A stretch of DNA of 6,326 nucleotides, taken from NCBI GenBank assembly GCA_017425305.1, contig JAFOOW010000001.1, forward strand, positions 1-6,326, given 5' to 3'. The stretch comes from Peptostreptococcaceae bacterium. Lineage in GTDB: Bacteria; Bacillota; Clostridia; Peptostreptococcales; Peptostreptococcaceae. Within the stretch, counting starts at the first letter, position 1; every line of letters starts with the position of its first letter. Made by a program: the position numbers and the translations under genes. The notes under the pieces are model-generated. The model searched no databases. It had not been told where the DNA came from and saw only the letters and a list, made by a program, of their open reading frames with translations. Shown here in pieces: positions 5,119 through 6,326 of this stretch.

Positions 5119-6326
5119 TATTCTTCACCATTCCTTAATAATGCATGCTCTAGTACTTCATCCATGTGACTTACTAAAACAAATTCCATTTCATCTTTAA
5201 CCTTTTGAGGTATTTCATCTAAATCAGCTTCACATTCTTGAGGAAGTAAAACTTTCTTAATACCAGCTCTATGTGCTGCTATTAACTTTTCTTTAACTCC
5301 TCCTACTGCAAGTACTCTACCTCTTAAAGTTATTTCTCCAGTCATTGCTACATCGTTTCTAACTGGTCTATTTGTTAAAGCAGATAAAACGGCTAATGCC
5401 ATAGTTATACCTGCTGAAGGTCCATCTTTTGGTACTGCTCCTTCTGGTAAATGTATATGTATATCATTTTCTTTATAGAAATCTGGATCAACATTAAATT
5501 TATCAGCTATAGACCTAATGTAAGATATACCTGTTTGAGCAGATTCTTTCATTACATTACCTAACTTACCTGTTAAAACAATTTGACCTTTACCTTTTAA
5601 TACATTTACTTCTGTTGTAAGAGTTTCTCCTCCTACTGCAGTCCATGCAAGCCCTGTAACTACACCAACTTCAGGTTTCTTTCCTGCTACTTGATGTCTT
5701 ACTTTTTGTTTTCCTAAATATTCTTCTATATTATTTTTAGTTATTACCACTTCTTCTAAGCTTTCATCTTCTACATATTTTCTAGCTGACTTTCTGCATA
5801 TAGTTGCTAAAGTTCTTTCTAAACCTCTAACTCCTGCTTCTCTCGTGTAGCTATTTATGATTTCAGACATTGTTTCATCATCTATTTTAACAAAGTCTTC
5901 TTTTAAAGCATGCTCTTTTATTTGCTTTGGTAATAAATACTTTTTAGCTATATTTAACTTTTCTTCTTCTATATATCCTGATAACTCTATAACTTCCATT
6001 CTATCTAATAATGGTCTTGGTATAGTACTTAAAGTATTTGCTGTTGTAACAAATAATATTTTAGATAAGTCAAATGGAGTTTCTAAATAGTGATCAACAA
6101 AATCTTTGTTTTGTTCTGGATCTAAAACTTCTAACATAGCTGCTGATGGATCTCCTTTAAAGTCTGATGCCATCTTATCTATTTCATCTAATAAGAATAC
6201 TGGGTTCTTAGTTTTAGCTTCTTTTACACCATTTATAATCCTTCCTGGTATAGCTCCCACATATGTTCTTCTATGACCTCTTATTTCAGCTTCATCTCTT
6301 ACTCCACCTAAAGATATTCTTACAAA
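5118..6326 (-). CDS. lon: ATP-dependent protease Lon, C-terminal half (5' end outside window)
   Basis: Lon is a cytoplasmic homo-oligomeric AAA+ serine protease that unfolds and degrades damaged and regulatory proteins. The frame is open to the window edge, giving 402 residues, about half of a typical 780-800-residue Lon. The internal GTG at 6260 is an ordinary valine codon: upstream residues [20 protein letters not shown] are canonical Lon. Numbering from the first visible residue, the Walker B segment FLLDEID is at 44-50, sensor 1 VTTANT at 93-98, the arginine finger region PLLDRMEV at 105-112 and sensor 2 AGVRGLER at 164-171. The protease domain holds the catalytic Ser304 in PKDGPSAG and Lys347 in GGVKEKL, exactly 43 residues apart as in E. 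coli Lon (S679/K722). Both catalytic residues are present, so the protease should be active. Walker A and the N-terminal substrate domain are outside the window. It overlaps engB by one base. Confidence 0.97.
   Translation of the reverse strand, partial: FVRISLGGVRDEAEIRGHRRTYVGAIPGRIINGVKEAKTKNPVFLLDEIDKMASDFKGDPSAAMLEVLDPEQNKDFVDHYLETPFDLSKILFVTTANTLSTIPRPLLDRMEVIELSGYIEEEKLNIAKKYLLPKQIKEHALKEDFVKIDDETMSEIINSYTREAGVRGLERTLATICRKSARKYVEDESLEEVVITKNNIEEYLGKQKVRHQVAGKKPEVGVVTGLAWTAVGGETLTTEVNVLKGKGQIVLTGKLGNVMKESAQTGISYIRSIADKFNVDPDFYKENDIHIHLPEGAVPKDGPSAGITMALAVLSALTNRPVRNDVAMTGEITLRGRVLAVGGVKEKLIAAHRAGIKKVLLPQECEADLDEIPQKVKDEMEFVLVSHMDEVLEHALLRNGEE

Noticed and set aside
5857..6090. Plus-strand open frame of 77 codons opposite lon
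   Set aside because: It is entirely antisense to the conserved AAA+ region of Lon, with no family similarity.
6260..6260. Lon starting at the GTG codon at 6260
   Set aside because: The frame stays open to the window edge and the upstream 22 residues are canonical Lon sequence, so the GTG is an internal valine.
1..6326. Mobile element, CRISPR array or defence system
   Set aside because: No transposase, integrase, terminal repeats or spaced direct repeats are visible, and composition is even across the window.

Overview
The window is very AT-rich, with A/T-ending codons, AGA for arginine and ATA for isoleucine throughout. Every gene I can support lies on the minus strand. Codon use, strong GGAGG-type ribosome binding sites and protein sequences point to a low-GC Gram-positive anaerobe of the class Clostridia, most likely Peptostreptococcaceae (Clostridioides, Paraclostridium, Romboutsia or relatives). 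The family assignment is inference, not a database result.

Read in transcription order (high to low coordinates) there are three blocks. (1) 6326-4507: the C-terminal half of the ATP-dependent protease Lon, cut by the window edge, followed with a 1-base overlap by the ribosome-assembly GTPase EngB (YsxC/YihA). A strong intrinsic terminator closes this unit at 4502-4473. (2) 4394-3318: a single gene for an uncharacterised ATPase with two P-loops (PRK06851-like), with its own terminator at 3299-3276. Its start is best placed at an internal ATG, not at the first possible TTG codon. (3) 3202 to beyond position 1: a type IV pilus operon, pilB (assembly ATPase), pilC (inner-membrane platform), a pilin gene, and the first 62 codons of a PilM-like protein that runs off the window. 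Gaps within this operon are 14 bases, 28 bases and a 14-base overlap, so it is very probably one transcript from a promoter just upstream of pilB.

Together the pilus genes describe the cytoplasmic and membrane core of a pilus machine: PilB hydrolyses ATP to drive PilC, which adds pilin subunits from the membrane, while PilM would link PilB to the membrane alignment complex. No prepilin peptidase, retraction ATPase (PilT), PilN or PilO lies inside the window. The gene set resembles the smaller, secondary pilus locus that I recall near lon in Clostridioides difficile.

I found no tRNA, rRNA, CRISPR array, insertion sequence or riboswitch. There is no gene-free stretch over 300 bases; the longest gaps are about 115 bases. 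Most of the region is conserved chromosomal sequence. The points most worth following are a PilB that lacks the usual N-terminal cyclic-di-GMP-binding repeats, and the internally duplicated ATPase of unknown function.
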